DNA of 64,000 nt from positions 87,259 to 151,258 of the forward strand of contig DKPB01000018.1 of NCBI GenBank assembly GCA_002471015.1, in the 5' to 3' direction. Made by a program: the position numbers and the translations under genes. Source of the DNA: Stenotrophomonas sp. UBA7346. Lineage in GTDB: Bacteria > Pseudomonadota > Gammaproteobacteria > Xanthomonadales > Xanthomonadaceae. How positions within the stretch are numbered: position 1 is the first letter of the stretch; each line of letters starts with the position of its first letter. Below, in pieces: positions 1-8,586 of the stretch. The notes beneath the pieces are model-generated. The model worked only from the letters and a program-made list of their open reading frames with translations. It ran no database searches and was not told where the DNA came from.

Positions 1-187
1 GCCGTATGCCGCCTACCCCTTGCTGCGCGGGCAGCAAAACGACTACCTGCAGACCCGCCTGCAACAGTTCCACGACGACGCCATCGACGCTTCAACCAAC
101 AGTCGTGTCATGCACGGCATCGGCAAGCAGTTGGATGGGGACAGCATCAAGGCTGTCTCCACCTGGCTGTCATCGCTGAAGGAGTAA
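1..187 (+). CDS. c-type cytochrome, C-terminal fragment (cytochrome c4-like)
   Basis: Only the last 61 residues are present; the gene starts before the window. The reading frame begins at base 2 and ends with TAA at 185-187. The fragment has the pattern of the second half of a class I cytochrome c of the c4 type: a P-L-L-R-G-Q-Q segment followed by a helix (YLQTRLQQFHDD), a Met in SRVMHG that could be the axial haem ligand, and a closing helix ending in WLSSLKE. The CXXCH haem motif lies outside the window, so family assignment is an inference from the tail. Azurin follows 69 bp downstream, a sensible periplasmic electron-transfer neighbour. Confidence 0.6.
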   Translation, partial: PYAAYPLLRGQQNDYLQTRLQQFHDDAIDASTNSRVMHGIGKQLDGDSIKAVSTWLSSLKE

Positions 188-256
188 GACCGGTTTCACC
201 TTCCCCCGCGCCACGCCGTGGCGTGCTTCTGCAACCTGCGTTTTGAGGAGTTACCC

Positions 257-709
257 ATGAAATCCCGTATTTTCCTTGCCCTGCTCGCCCTTGGTGGTGC
301 CTCCTCTGCCTATGCCGCTGACAGCTGTTCGGTGAGCCTGGAAGGCAACGATGCGATGAAGTACAACCTCACCAACATCGACGTGCCCAAGACCTGCACC
401 AACTTCACCATCAACCTGAGCCACACCGGCAAAATGGCCAAGAACGTGATGGGCCACAACGTGGTCATCGCCAGGACCACCGACATGGCGGGCATCGACG
501 CCGACGGCATCAAGGCAGGGCTGGCAGCGGACTACCTCAAGGCTGGCGACACCCGCGTGCTTGCCCACAGCAAGGTGGTCGGCGGCGGCGAAAGCACGTC
601 GGTCTCCATCCCGGTGGCCAGTCTCAACGCCGCCGGTGCACCGCTGTCGTTTTTCTGCAGTTTCCCCGGTCACTCGGCGATGATGAAGGGCACGGTCACC
701 CTCAAATAA
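257..709 (+). CDS. azu: azurin, periplasmic blue-copper electron carrier
   Basis: A 150-residue precursor. Residues 1-20 form a signal peptide ending SAYA-AD. The mature part has every azurin landmark: a disulphide pair (Cys24, Cys47), copper ligand His67 in MGHNVV, and the C-terminal ligand loop FFCSFPGHSAMM giving Cys134, His139 and Met143 with the standard azurin spacing. Azurin shuttles electrons between periplasmic cytochromes and terminal reductases or peroxidases. The ATG at 257 is chosen over the upstream start at 218 because GAGGAG lies at 245-250 and the signal peptide begins at Met257. It sits between a cytochrome c and the ccm genes; the 547-base gap-free context suggests a respiratory cluster. 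Confidence 0.95.
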   Translation: MKSRIFLALLALGGASSAYAADSCSVSLEGNDAMKYNLTNIDVPKTCTNFTINLSHTGKMAKNVMGHNVVIARTTDMAGIDADGIKAGLAADYLKAGDTRVLAHSKVVGGGESTSVSIPVASLNAAGAPLSFFCSFPGHSAMMKGTVTLK

Positions 710-846
710 GCACCCGGTAACGGCCGACACGCTGGTTTTGCGGTATCTTGCACGCGTGTGAAAACAGCAACGGTGCCGCCAGCGGCACCCAGCCGGTCGC
801 GCCACGCCACGTGGCCCGGCCTTGGTCTTCCTCAGCGAGCGTGCGG

Positions 847-1599
847 ATGTTCAAAGCTTTAGTCGGTTGGTTTCACAAGCTGGGCTCACCGCCCTACTTC
901 GACAGCTTTGCTGCCCGCTGGGCGCCGTGGTTCTATCTTGCGTCGCTGCCGCTGTTCGCACTGGGCCTGTGGCAAGCCCTGGCGGTAGTGCCTGCCGATT
1001 ACCAGCAGGGCGACAGCTTCCGCATCCTCTACATCCACGTGCCGGCGGCCTGGATGAGCCTGTTCGTATTCGGGCTGATGGCGTTTTACAGTGCCATCGC
1101 GCTGATCTGGCGGATCAAACTGTGCGAGATCCTGGCCATGGCCTGCGCGCCGATCGGTGCCGCGTTCACCCTGGTCACCCTGATCACCGGCAGCATCTGG
1201 GGCAAACCCATGTGGGGCACCTGGTGGGATTGGGACCCCCGCCTGACCACCGAACTGATCCTGCTGTTCCTGTATCTGGGTGTGATGGGCCTGTACGGTG
1301 CCATCGACGACCGCCGTGCCGCGGCCCGCGCCGCTGGCCTGCTGGCCATCGTCGGCGTGGTGTTGCTGCCGGTGATCCGGTATTCCGTCGTCTGGTGGAA
1401 CTCGCTGCACCAGGGCCAGACCATCCGCATGTTTGGCGAATCCAGCATGGACAGCAGCATGATCCTGCCGCTGTGGCTGATGGTGTTCGCCACCAAATTC
1501 TGGTTTGCCGGCTCACTGCTCACCCGCGCCCGCGCCGATAACCTGCGCCGCGACGCAGGCAAGGCCTGGGTGCGCGAGCGCGTGGAGAAATCGGCATGA
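847..1599 (+). CDS. ccmC: haem exporter / haem-handling protein CcmC
   Basis: A 250-residue polytopic membrane protein of the HemeHandling family. The tryptophan-rich motif WWDWDPR lies at about residues 126-132, and conserved histidines flank it (YIHVP near 63; SLHQGQ later). CcmC delivers haem to CcmE for cytochrome c maturation on the periplasmic side of the inner membrane. The start at ATG 847 gives the usual family length; a TTG at 748 would add 33 residues with no family character. The stop overlaps the ccmD start (ATGA at 1596). Unusually, ccmA and ccmB are not directly upstream: azurin is. Confidence 0.93.
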   Translation: MFKALVGWFHKLGSPPYFDSFAARWAPWFYLASLPLFALGLWQALAVVPADYQQGDSFRILYIHVPAAWMSLFVFGLMAFYSAIALIWRIKLCEILAMACAPIGAAFTLVTLITGSIWGKPMWGTWWDWDPRLTTELILLFLYLGVMGLYGAIDDRRAAARAAGLLAIVGVVLLPVIRYSVVWWNSLHQGQTIRMFGESSMDSSMILPLWLMVFATKFWFAGSLLTRARADNLRRDAGKAWVRERVEKSA

Positions 1600-1769
1600 G
1601 CTATTTCAAATACGTGGCGATGGCCTACGCCGTGTTCTTCATCGTGCTGGCCTGGGACTTCATCGTGCCGCGCATGCAGATCCGCCGGCATTTGCGCGAT
1701 GCACGCGGTCGCATCGCGCGTGACAAACGTGCCAAGGCGGCCCCCAGCGACGAGGAGCTGAGCCGATGA
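1596..1769 (+). CDS. ccmD: haem exporter accessory protein CcmD
   Basis: A 57-residue protein with one N-terminal membrane helix (roughly residues 6-24, AMAYAVFFIVLAWDFIVP) followed by a basic cytoplasmic tail rich in Arg and Lys. Size, topology and position between ccmC and ccmE identify CcmD, which stabilises the CcmABC-CcmE complex and helps release holo-CcmE. It overlaps ccmC by four bases (ATGA) and ccmE by four bases (ATGA at 1766), indicating translational coupling. Sequence conservation in CcmD is low, so the call rests mainly on context and topology. Confidence 0.88.
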   Translation: MSYFKYVAMAYAVFFIVLAWDFIVPRMQIRRHLRDARGRIARDKRAKAAPSDEELSR

Positions 1770-2233
1770 GCCCGACCCAACGTCGCCGTCTGCTGCTGGT
1801 GCTGCTGGTAGTGGCGGTAGCCGGCATCGCCGCCGTGCTGGTTGCCACCGCCCTGCAACGCAATATCGCCTACCTCTACACCCCTGCCGAAGTGAAAGCC
1901 GGCAAGGTTGCGCCTGACGCACGCTTCCGCCTGGGCGGCATGGTCGCCAAGGGCTCGTTCAAGCGGGAAAGCGGCGCGCTGCTGGCCCGCTTCGACGTTA
2001 CCGATGGCGACGCCGTGCTGCCGGTCAGCTACGACCGCATCCTGCCCGACCTGTTCCGCGAGGGGCAGGCGGTGGTCGCCACCGGGCGCATGCGTGACGG
2101 CGTGTTCGTTGCCGAGGACGTGCTGGCCAAGCACGACGAAACCTATATGCCCAAGGAGCTGGCCGACAAGATGGGCCAGGCCCATACCAAGCACCAGATC
2201 CCGGCCACGGCCCCAGCAACGGAAACGCCCTGA
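1766..2233 (+). CDS. ccmE: cytochrome c maturation haem chaperone CcmE
   Basis: A 155-residue protein with an N-terminal signal anchor (residues 8-29) and a periplasmic OB-fold domain. The covalent haem-binding His123 is visible in LAKHDETYMP, together with Tyr127, matching the HxxxY motif of the family. CcmE accepts haem from CcmC and hands it to the CcmF/CcmH ligase. The following gene begins directly after its stop codon, so the two are translationally linked. Confidence 0.96.
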   Translation: MSPTQRRRLLLVLLVVAVAGIAAVLVATALQRNIAYLYTPAEVKAGKVAPDARFRLGGMVAKGSFKRESGALLARFDVTDGDAVLPVSYDRILPDLFREGQAVVATGRMRDGVFVAEDVLAKHDETYMPKELADKMGQAHTKHQIPATAPATETP

Positions 2234-4168
2234 GTGCTCGCTGAAATCGGACAGGTACTACTGATCCTCGCACTGCTGGCGGCCCTGCTGCAGAGCGTGC
2301 TGCCACTGGTTGGTGCGCAACGGGGCCTGCCCGCACTGATGGCCACCGCACGCCCCACCGCCTTGTTGCAGCTGACCATGGTGCTGGGTGCGTTCGTGGT
2401 GCTGACCATCGCCTTCGTACGCCAGGATTTCTCACTGCGCTACGTGGCCGAAAATTCCAACTCGCTGCTGCCGATGATCTACCGCTATTCGGCGGTTTGG
2501 GGCGCGCACGAGGGCTCGCTGCTGCTGTGGACCCTGGTGCTGGCCTTGTGGAGCGCGGCGGTCAGTGAATTCTCCCGCCAGCTGCCCGAGCCGGTGGTGG
2601 CACGCGTGCTGGCGGTGATGGGCATGATCAGCGTCGGCTTCCTGGCCTTCCTGCTGTTCACCTCCAACCCCTTCGCCCGCCTGCTGCCGGCACCGGCCGA
2701 AGGCCACGATCTCAACCCGCTGCTGCAGGATCCGGGGCTGATCATCCACCCGCCCCTGCTCTACCTGGGCTATGTGGGGTTTGCGGTACCGTTCGCCTTC
2801 GCCATCGCTGCCCTGCTCGACGGTCGCATCGACGTGCGCTGGCTGCGCTGGACACGGCCCTGGACCAACGTTGCCTGGGCCTTCCTGACCATCGGCATTG
2901 CCTTGGGCAGCTGGTGGGCCTACTACGAACTTGGCTGGGGCGGCTGGTGGTTCTGGGACCCGGTAGAGAACGCCAGTTTCATGCCCTGGCTGGTGGGCGC
3001 GGCCCTGCTGCACTCGCAGGCCGCCACGGAAAAGCGCGGCGTATTCGTCGGCTGGACCCTGCTGCTGGCCATCGCCGCATTCGCGCTGTCACTGCTGGGT
3101 ACCTTCCTGGTGCGCTCGGGCGTGCTGACCAGCGTGCATTCGTTTGCCGCCGATCCCTCGCGCGGCCTGTTCATCCTGATCTTCCTGGGCGTGGTGGTTG
3201 GCGGCTCACTGCTGCTGTATGCGCTGCGTGCACCGGGCATGGGCGGCGACGGCCAGGACCCCAGGCGCGCCTTTGCCCTCAACTCGCGCGAAGGCCTGCT
3301 GCTGGCCAACAACCTGTTGCTGGCCAGCGCCTGCGCCATGGTGCTGCTGGGCACGCTCTACCCGTTGCTGGCCGATGCACTGGACCTGGGCAAGGTGTCG
3401 GTGGGGCCGCCTTATTTCGGCACCTTGTTCCTGCTGCTGATGGCCCCGCTGGTGCTGTTGCTGCCGTTTGGTCCGCTCACCCGCTGGCAGCGCGAACAGG
3501 GCATGCGCCCACTGACCCTGCTGCTGCCCTGGGCCGCGCTGGCCGTGGTACTGGGCGTGATCGGCTGGTGGTTGGCACCGCAAGGCAAGCTCAAAACCGG
3601 GATCGGCATTGCCGCTGCGGTGTGGGTGGCCGCTGGCACCCTGTACTACCTGTGGACCCGCCTGCGTGGCAGCGGCCGGCCCAAGGCTGAAACCTGGGGC
3701 ATGCTGGTCGCCCATCTGGGCATCGCCGTGTTCCTGGTCGGCGCCCTGCTGGTGGAAGCGCTGAACGTGCAGCACGAGGTGGCACTGGCCCCTGGCCAAT
3801 CGGTGGACGCCGGCGGCTACACGCTGGTGTTCGAAGGCGTGGACGCCACCGATGGCCCCAACTACCACTCCGACCGTGGCCACCTGAAGGTGCTGCGCGA
3901 CGACCGCCTGGTGGCCCGCCTGCACCCGGAAAAGCGCATGTACGCCAGTGGCGGCCAGCCCATGACCGAGGCCGGCATCCATCCGGCCCTGGGTGGCGAT
4001 GTGTACGTCGCACTGGGAGAATCACTGGGTGACGGCTCCTGGGCCGTGCGCGTACAGATCAAACCCTTTGTCCGCTGGATCTGGCTGGGCGCGGCGCTGA
4101 TGGCCCTGGGTGGGCTGATCACCGCCGTTGACCGCCGCTTCCGCCGGTTGCCCGAGAAGTCCCGATGA
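2234..4168 (+). CDS. ccmF: cytochrome c haem lyase subunit CcmF
   Basis: A 644-residue polytopic membrane protein starting at GTG immediately after the ccmE stop. It carries the WWD haem-handling signature (GWGGWWFWDPVEN, about residues 233-245), preceded by the conserved IHPPLLYLGYVG segment, and has many hydrophobic helices throughout. The length is typical. CcmF, with CcmH and CcmI, ligates haem to the CXXCH motif of apocytochromes in the periplasm. It overlaps ccmG by four bases. Confidence 0.97.
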   Translation: MLAEIGQVLLILALLAALLQSVLPLVGAQRGLPALMATARPTALLQLTMVLGAFVVLTIAFVRQDFSLRYVAENSNSLLPMIYRYSAVWGAHEGSLLLWTLVLALWSAAVSEFSRQLPEPVVARVLAVMGMISVGFLAFLLFTSNPFARLLPAPAEGHDLNPLLQDPGLIIHPPLLYLGYVGFAVPFAFAIAALLDGRIDVRWLRWTRPWTNVAWAFLTIGIALGSWWAYYELGWGGWWFWDPVENASFMPWLVGAALLHSQAATEKRGVFVGWTLLLAIAAFALSLLGTFLVRSGVLTSVHSFAADPSRGLFILIFLGVVVGGSLLLYALRAPGMGGDGQDPRRAFALNSREGLLLANNLLLASACAMVLLGTLYPLLADALDLGKVSVGPPYFGTLFLLLMAPLVLLLPFGPLTRWQREQGMRPLTLLLPWAALAVVLGVIGWWLAPQGKLKTGIGIAAAVWVAAGTLYYLWTRLRGSGRPKAETWGMLVAHLGIAVFLVGALLVEALNVQHEVALAPGQSVDAGGYTLVFEGVDATDGPNYHSDRGHLKVLRDDRLVARLHPEKRMYASGGQPMTEAGIHPALGGDVYVALGESLGDGSWAVRVQIKPFVRWIWLGAALMALGGLITAVDRRFRRLPEKSR

Positions 4169-4797
4169 ACACCCCTGCAGCAAATCCCGAACCCAACAAG
4201 CCACACCGCCTGCCGCCCGTCGCCATCATCCTTGGCGCGTTGTTCTTCCTCGGCCTGATGGGCTTGATGCTGTACGGGGTAAGCCGCTCCGACCGGCCCG
4301 ATCGCGATAGCCTGCCGTCGGCATTGATCGGCAAGCCAGCGCCGGCCTTCTCGCTGCCGGTGCTGCATGATCCCAGCGTGCATGTCACCGACAAACAGCT
4401 GCGCGGCGCTCCGTATGTGCTCAACATATGGGGCAGCTGGTGCCCGACCTGCCGCGACGAGCACCCCATCCTCACCCGCTTCGCCGAAACCAAGCGTGTG
4501 CGCATGATCGGCTACAACTGGAAGGACGAACCCAGCGAGGCCCTGCGCTGGCTGGAGCAGCTGGGCAACCCCTACATGGTGGTACTGGCCGACCAGGAAG
4601 GCCGCACCGCACTGGATTGGGGCATCGCCGCCGCGCCGGAGACGTTCCTGGTGGATGGCGCCGGCATCGTGCGCTGGAAGTACAGTGGCGCCATTACCCA
4701 GCAGGTGATGGACGAACAGCTGATCCCAGCGCTGGAAAAAGTGGAAGCCGCCAGCGGTGGCCACACCGGCGCCCCTGACCTGGGCAAGCTCCAATGA
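4165..4797 (+). CDS. ccmG: periplasmic thiol:disulfide oxidoreductase CcmG (DsbE)
   Basis: A 210-residue membrane-anchored thioredoxin-fold protein. One N-terminal membrane helix (residues 19-38) precedes the thioredoxin domain, whose active site is SWCPTC (Cys93 and Cys96). A cis-proline region AAPETFLVD follows. In the maturation pathway CcmG reduces apocytochrome or CcmH cysteines so that haem can be attached. It overlaps the upstream ccmF and downstream ccmH genes by ATGA junctions, so all are co-translated. Confidence 0.95.
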   Translation: MNTPAANPEPNKPHRLPPVAIILGALFFLGLMGLMLYGVSRSDRPDRDSLPSALIGKPAPAFSLPVLHDPSVHVTDKQLRGAPYVLNIWGSWCPTCRDEHPILTRFAETKRVRMIGYNWKDEPSEALRWLEQLGNPYMVVLADQEGRTALDWGIAAAPETFLVDGAGIVRWKYSGAITQQVMDEQLIPALEKVEAASGGHTGAPDLGKLQ

Positions 4798-5246
4798 GAT
4801 ACCTGGGTGGCCTGCTGCTGTGGTTGGCGTTGGTGGCTGGCGCGCTGGCGCAACCGGCCGGGGACCCGACCCCGCTTCAATACCGCGACCGCGCCGAGGA
4901 AGCCCGCTTCCACGCACTCACCGCCGAACTGCGTTGCGTGCAATGCCAGAACCAGTCGCTGGCCGATTCCAATGCGCAGATCGCCCACGACCTGAGGCGC
5001 GAAGTACTCAAGCTGATGCACGAAGGCCGCAGCGACGCCGAGATCAAGCAGTTCCTGGTCGAACGCTACGGCGAGTTCGTGCTGTACCGGCCGCAGATGG
5101 AAGGCAGCACCCTGCTGTTGTGGCTGGGCCCAGGCCTGTTGCTGCTGGCCGGTGCCGTGGTGCTGGTGCTGCATGTCCGTCGTCGTGCGCGCAGCGTGCC
5201 AGCCTCGGCTGCCGACGATGCCAGCCAGGAAGAACGCGAATGGTGA
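4794..5246 (+). CDS. ccmH: cytochrome c maturation protein CcmH (CcmL-type, short form)
   Basis: A 150-residue protein with a signal peptide (1-19), a periplasmic three-helix domain bearing the redox motif LRCVQCQNQS (Cys48, Cys51) and a C-terminal membrane helix followed by a basic tail. This is the short CcmH form; the TPR part, fused in E. coli CcmH, is encoded by the next gene. It thioreduces or presents apocytochrome c to CcmF. Start overlaps ccmG; the end overlaps the next start. Confidence 0.94.
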   Translation: MRYLGGLLLWLALVAGALAQPAGDPTPLQYRDRAEEARFHALTAELRCVQCQNQSLADSNAQIAHDLRREVLKLMHEGRSDAEIKQFLVERYGEFVLYRPQMEGSTLLLWLGPGLLLLAGAVVLVLHVRRRARSVPASAADDASQEEREW

Positions 5247-6274
5247 ACTGGCCTTTCCTCATCGGTGCCGGCCTGCTGGCCGCCGTCGCTACCGGGCTTG
5301 CGCTGCTGCCATTGTGGCGCGCGGGGCAGCGCCGCATCTGGGGCACCCTGCTCGCCCTTGCCGTCGTCGCCACGCTGGGCCTGTACCAGTGGCTGGGTAC
5401 CCCGGCCGCACTGCAACCGCAGGCCGTGGCCAGTGAGGGCCCGCAGACCATTGAACAAGGCATCAGCGCCCTGCAGGAGGCCCTGGCCAAGAACCCGCAA
5501 CGGGTGGATGGCTGGGTGCTGCTGGCCCGTTCACAGCTGGAGATCGGCAAGGTGGCCGATGCCGCCGCGTCCTACCAGCGCGCCGTGCAACTGGCCCCCG
5601 ACGAACCCGGGGTGCTGGTCGAAGCTGCCCAGACCCGTGCCCAGGCCGATCCCAAGTTCCTGTTCGACGATACCGCCAGCCAATGGCTGGCCCATGCCCG
5701 CGAACTGGCACCCGACAACGAGCGCGCCATCTGGCTGACCGGCATCGTGCAGCGCCAGCGCGGCCAGGACGAACTGGCCGCACAGACCTGGGAAAGCCTG
5801 CTCAGCCGCCTGGAGCCGGCTGCTGCCGTCGCCCTGCAGGAGCAGATCGACATCGCCCGCGGCAAACAGCCCAGTACCGCGCACGGCCGCGATGCCAGCG
5901 CTACACCGTCCGCCGCCACGGCCGCAGGCAACAGCATCCAGGTAACCGTCACGGTTGCGCCGGCCCTGGCGGCGCGGGCCGCCTCCGGTAAGGAGACCCT
6001 GTTCGTCATCGCCCGCGTCCCAGGCGGCCCGCCCATGCCGGTGGCGGTGGAACGTCACCCGGCCCAGGCCACTCCCCTGACAGTGACGCTGGATGACGGC
6101 GACAGCCCCATGCCAACGCAGAAATTGTCCGGCCTGCAGGAAGTGGAAGTGTTCGCCCGTCTCTCCAGCAGTGGCACGGCGATGCGCGGCGAAGGGGATA
6201 TCGAATCGGAACCCGTCCGGGTCAAGCTGCCAACCAATGAACCCTTGAATGTGGTGATCGAGCCCCGGCCCTGA
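5240..6274 (+). CDS. ccmI: cytochrome c maturation TPR protein CcmI (CycH)
   Basis: A 344-residue protein with two membrane helices at the N-terminus (about 4-24 and 34-51) and a periplasmic domain containing tetratricopeptide-like helices (for example WVLLARSQLEIGKVADAAASYQRAV). The C-terminal part resembles the CcmI/CycH beta-rich domain. CcmI chaperones apocytochromes for the CcmF-CcmH ligase. The start at ATG 5240 overlaps the ccmH stop by seven bases; a longer in-frame reading to 4757 lies inside ccmG/ccmH and is rejected. It is the last gene of the ccm operon. Confidence 0.9.
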   Translation: MVNWPFLIGAGLLAAVATGLALLPLWRAGQRRIWGTLLALAVVATLGLYQWLGTPAALQPQAVASEGPQTIEQGISALQEALAKNPQRVDGWVLLARSQLEIGKVADAAASYQRAVQLAPDEPGVLVEAAQTRAQADPKFLFDDTASQWLAHARELAPDNERAIWLTGIVQRQRGQDELAAQTWESLLSRLEPAAAVALQEQIDIARGKQPSTAHGRDASATPSAATAAGNSIQVTVTVAPALAARAASGKETLFVIARVPGGPPMPVAVERHPAQATPLTVTLDDGDSPMPTQKLSGLQEVEVFARLSSSGTAMRGEGDIESEPVRVKLPTNEPLNVVIEPRP

Positions 6275-6285
6275 GGCCTGCAGGC

Positions 6286-7305
6286 ATGGACGCCAAGGCA
6301 GGACGTGCTGCAGCCTCGACTGCGACGCAAGGTCTCCGGCGTTGGTTGATACCTCGCGTGCTTTACGGCGTGGCCGCTCTGGCCCTGCTCGGCATGCTGC
6401 TGCCACTGCAACGCGCCGTATTGCCGGGGGACCAAGGCCTGTCCTGGGCGCTGGACCTGTTTGCACATTGGCAACCCTGGTATGCCGCCACATGGCTGGC
6501 CTGCAGCTTGCTGCTCGCGTCCACCCGCAGGCGTTGGCTTCTGGCGCTTCCGTTGGTTGCATTGCCATGGTTCACCGCAAGCCGGCCCGCCGCACAAAGC
6601 GCGGAACCCGCGCAGCTCACCATCGTCATCGCCAACGTCAATATCCGCCAACACGACCCGCAGGCGCTATTGCAATGGCTTCGCGAACATCCGGCCAACA
6701 TCGTCGTACTGACGGAACTCTCGCCCGCCTACGCACAGCGGCTGGCCGAAGCCGGCAATGGCGGCTTCGGTCATGCCCTGCTGCACCCTTTGGACTCTCC
6801 ACCCGGCCTGGGCATTCTGTCTGATCGCCCATTGATGGAGCCGAGACTGCACGCCGATACGCTGGGCGCACTCTACCTGCAGGCTTGCATTGATCTGCTC
6901 GGCCAACCGTTGCGCTTGTTCGCCGTCCATCCCAAACCACCGATGGCGGTGCGCAAGTTCAAGGCACGTGACAGCCTGTTGCGCGAACTGGCCGGCGCCT
7001 CGGACCAAGCCACCGTCATCGCCGGCGACCTCAATGCCACCGCGTGGTCCAGTGCCTTGTATGCAGCCCAGCAACACAATGTGCGACGCGTCACCGGCGC
7101 TGCCCCAACTTACCCCAGCGAAGGTGCCGGCTTGATCGGTATCGGCATCGACCATGTACTGGTATCTCCACAACTGGCGGGCAGCTTCCATCAACGCGGG
7201 CCCAACATAGGCTCGGACCACCTGCCGGTAAAGGTCGGCATCCGCTGGCAAGCGGCCCCGGCCAACGTTGGCAGCCGCCAGCATTGCCGCCTGTTGGCGG
7301 AATAG
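6286..7305 (+). CDS. membrane-anchored endonuclease/exonuclease/phosphatase family protein
   Basis: A 339-residue protein. Residues about 20-100 contain three hydrophobic segments; the rest is an EEP-fold domain with its landmarks: IANVNIRQHD (metal-site Asn), LTELSP (Glu), AGDLNATAWS (Asp-x-Asn) and a closing GSDHLPV (Asp-His pair). The catalytic residues are all there, so it should be an active phosphodiesterase, nuclease or phosphatase; the substrate cannot be told. It starts 11 bp after ccmI but has no evident link to cytochrome assembly. Similar proteins are often annotated simply as EEP family or AP-endonuclease-like. Confidence 0.85.
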   Translation: MDAKAGRAAASTATQGLRRWLIPRVLYGVAALALLGMLLPLQRAVLPGDQGLSWALDLFAHWQPWYAATWLACSLLLASTRRRWLLALPLVALPWFTASRPAAQSAEPAQLTIVIANVNIRQHDPQALLQWLREHPANIVVLTELSPAYAQRLAEAGNGGFGHALLHPLDSPPGLGILSDRPLMEPRLHADTLGALYLQACIDLLGQPLRLFAVHPKPPMAVRKFKARDSLLRELAGASDQATVIAGDLNATAWSSALYAAQQHNVRRVTGAAPTYPSEGAGLIGIGIDHVLVSPQLAGSFHQRGPNIGSDHLPVKVGIRWQAAPANVGSRQHCRLLAE

Positions 7306-7306
7306 C

Positions 7307-7327
7307 GTGATAACTGCTGGTTATCAC
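7307..7327. promoter_or_regulatory. perfect 8-bp inverted repeat upstream of metX
   Basis: GTGATAAC at 7307-7314 and GTTATCAC at 7320-7327 form a perfect inverted repeat around a 5-base loop, 41 bp before the metX start. With only a 5-base loop and no T-run it could be a small hairpin or a dimeric operator. No binding protein is proposed. Confidence 0.35.
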
Positions 7328-7368
7328 CCATGCGAAGATGTGCCACGCATCCCCGCTAAAATTGGCCG

Positions 7369-8493
7369 ATGACCGAATTCATACCCGAGGGCAGCCGCTT
7401 CCACGCGCTTTCGTCCCCCTTTCCGATGAAGCGCGGCGGCAGCCTGCAGGGCGCCCGCGTCGCCTACGAAACCTGGGGCACGCTGGCCGCCGATGCGGGC
7501 AACGCCATCCTCATCGTCACCGGGCTGTCGCCCGATGCCCATGCCGCCAGCCACGCCGACAACCCGGCCGTTGGCTGGTGGGAACCCATGCTCGGCCCCG
7601 CCAAACCCATCGATACCGACCGCTGGTTCGTCATCTGCGTCAACTCGCTGGGCAGCTGCAAGGGTTCCACCGGCCCGGCCTCGATCAATCCGGCCACCGG
7701 CCAACCCTATCGGCTGGGTTTTCCCGAGCTGTCGATCGAAGACGTTGCCAATGCCGCCGCCGAAGTGGTCAAGGCACTGGGCATCAGCCAACTTGCCTGC
7801 CTGATCGGCAATTCGATGGGCGGCATGACCGCGCTGGCCGTGCTGTTGCAGCACCCGGGTATCGCCCGCGCCCACATCAACATCTCCGGCAGTGCGCAAG
7901 CCCTGCCTTTCTCCATTGCCATCCGCTCGCTGCAACGCGAAGCCATACGACTTGACCCGGCATGGAACAACGGTGACTACGACGACGCGCACTATCCGGA
8001 ATCCGGCATGCGCATGGCGCGCAAGCTGGGCGTCATCACCTACCGCTCGGCGTTGGAGTGGGATGGCCGCTTCGGCCGCGTGCGGCTGAACTCGGAACAG
8101 ACCGACGACGACCCGTTCGGGCTGGAGTTCCAGGTGGAAAGTTATCTGGAAGGCCATGCGCGTCGCTTCGTGCGCCGCTTCGACCCCAACTGCTATCTCT
8201 ACCTGGGTCGCTCCATGGACTGGTTCGACCTGGCCGAGTACGGCAACGGCGACGTAGCCGCCGGCCTGGCCAACATCCACGTCGAACGCGCCCTGGCCAT
8301 CGGTGCCAACACCGACATCCTGTTCCCGGTCGAGCAACAGCAGCAGATTGCCGACGGGCTGCGCGCCGGTGGCGCCCAGACCCGGTTCATCGGCATGGAT
8401 TCGCCACAGGGCCATGATGCATTCCTGGTCGATTACGACCGCTTTGGGCCTGCCGTAAGCCAGTTCCTGCAAAGCCTGCCGACAAGCGGCTGA
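7369..8493 (+). CDS. metX: MetX-family homoserine (or serine) O-acyltransferase
   Basis: A 374-residue alpha/beta-hydrolase of the MetX family. The nucleophile elbow GNSMGGMTA contains Ser149; the Asp (NTDILFP region) and His (GHDAFLV) of the triad are in the C-terminal part. MetX enzymes acylate homoserine (acetyl- or succinyl-CoA) in methionine synthesis. Some xanthomonad MetX proteins have been reassigned as serine O-succinyltransferases that act in cysteine synthesis, so the acceptor and donor are left open here. No metB or metY lies beside it. It has its own upstream region with a palindrome. Confidence 0.9.
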   Translation: MTEFIPEGSRFHALSSPFPMKRGGSLQGARVAYETWGTLAADAGNAILIVTGLSPDAHAASHADNPAVGWWEPMLGPAKPIDTDRWFVICVNSLGSCKGSTGPASINPATGQPYRLGFPELSIEDVANAAAEVVKALGISQLACLIGNSMGGMTALAVLLQHPGIARAHINISGSAQALPFSIAIRSLQREAIRLDPAWNNGDYDDAHYPESGMRMARKLGVITYRSALEWDGRFGRVRLNSEQTDDDPFGLEFQVESYLEGHARRFVRRFDPNCYLYLGRSMDWFDLAEYGNGDVAAGLANIHVERALAIGANTDILFPVEQQQQIADGLRAGGAQTRFIGMDSPQGHDAFLVDYDRFGPAVSQFLQSLPTSG

Positions 8494-8586
8494 CCACAGC
8501 CCCCACCACCACGGCGGGCTACCCCTGATGGCGGCCCGCCATGCACGATCGCACGCTGTCCGTCTGCCCCCTATCGGCAACGGCCA

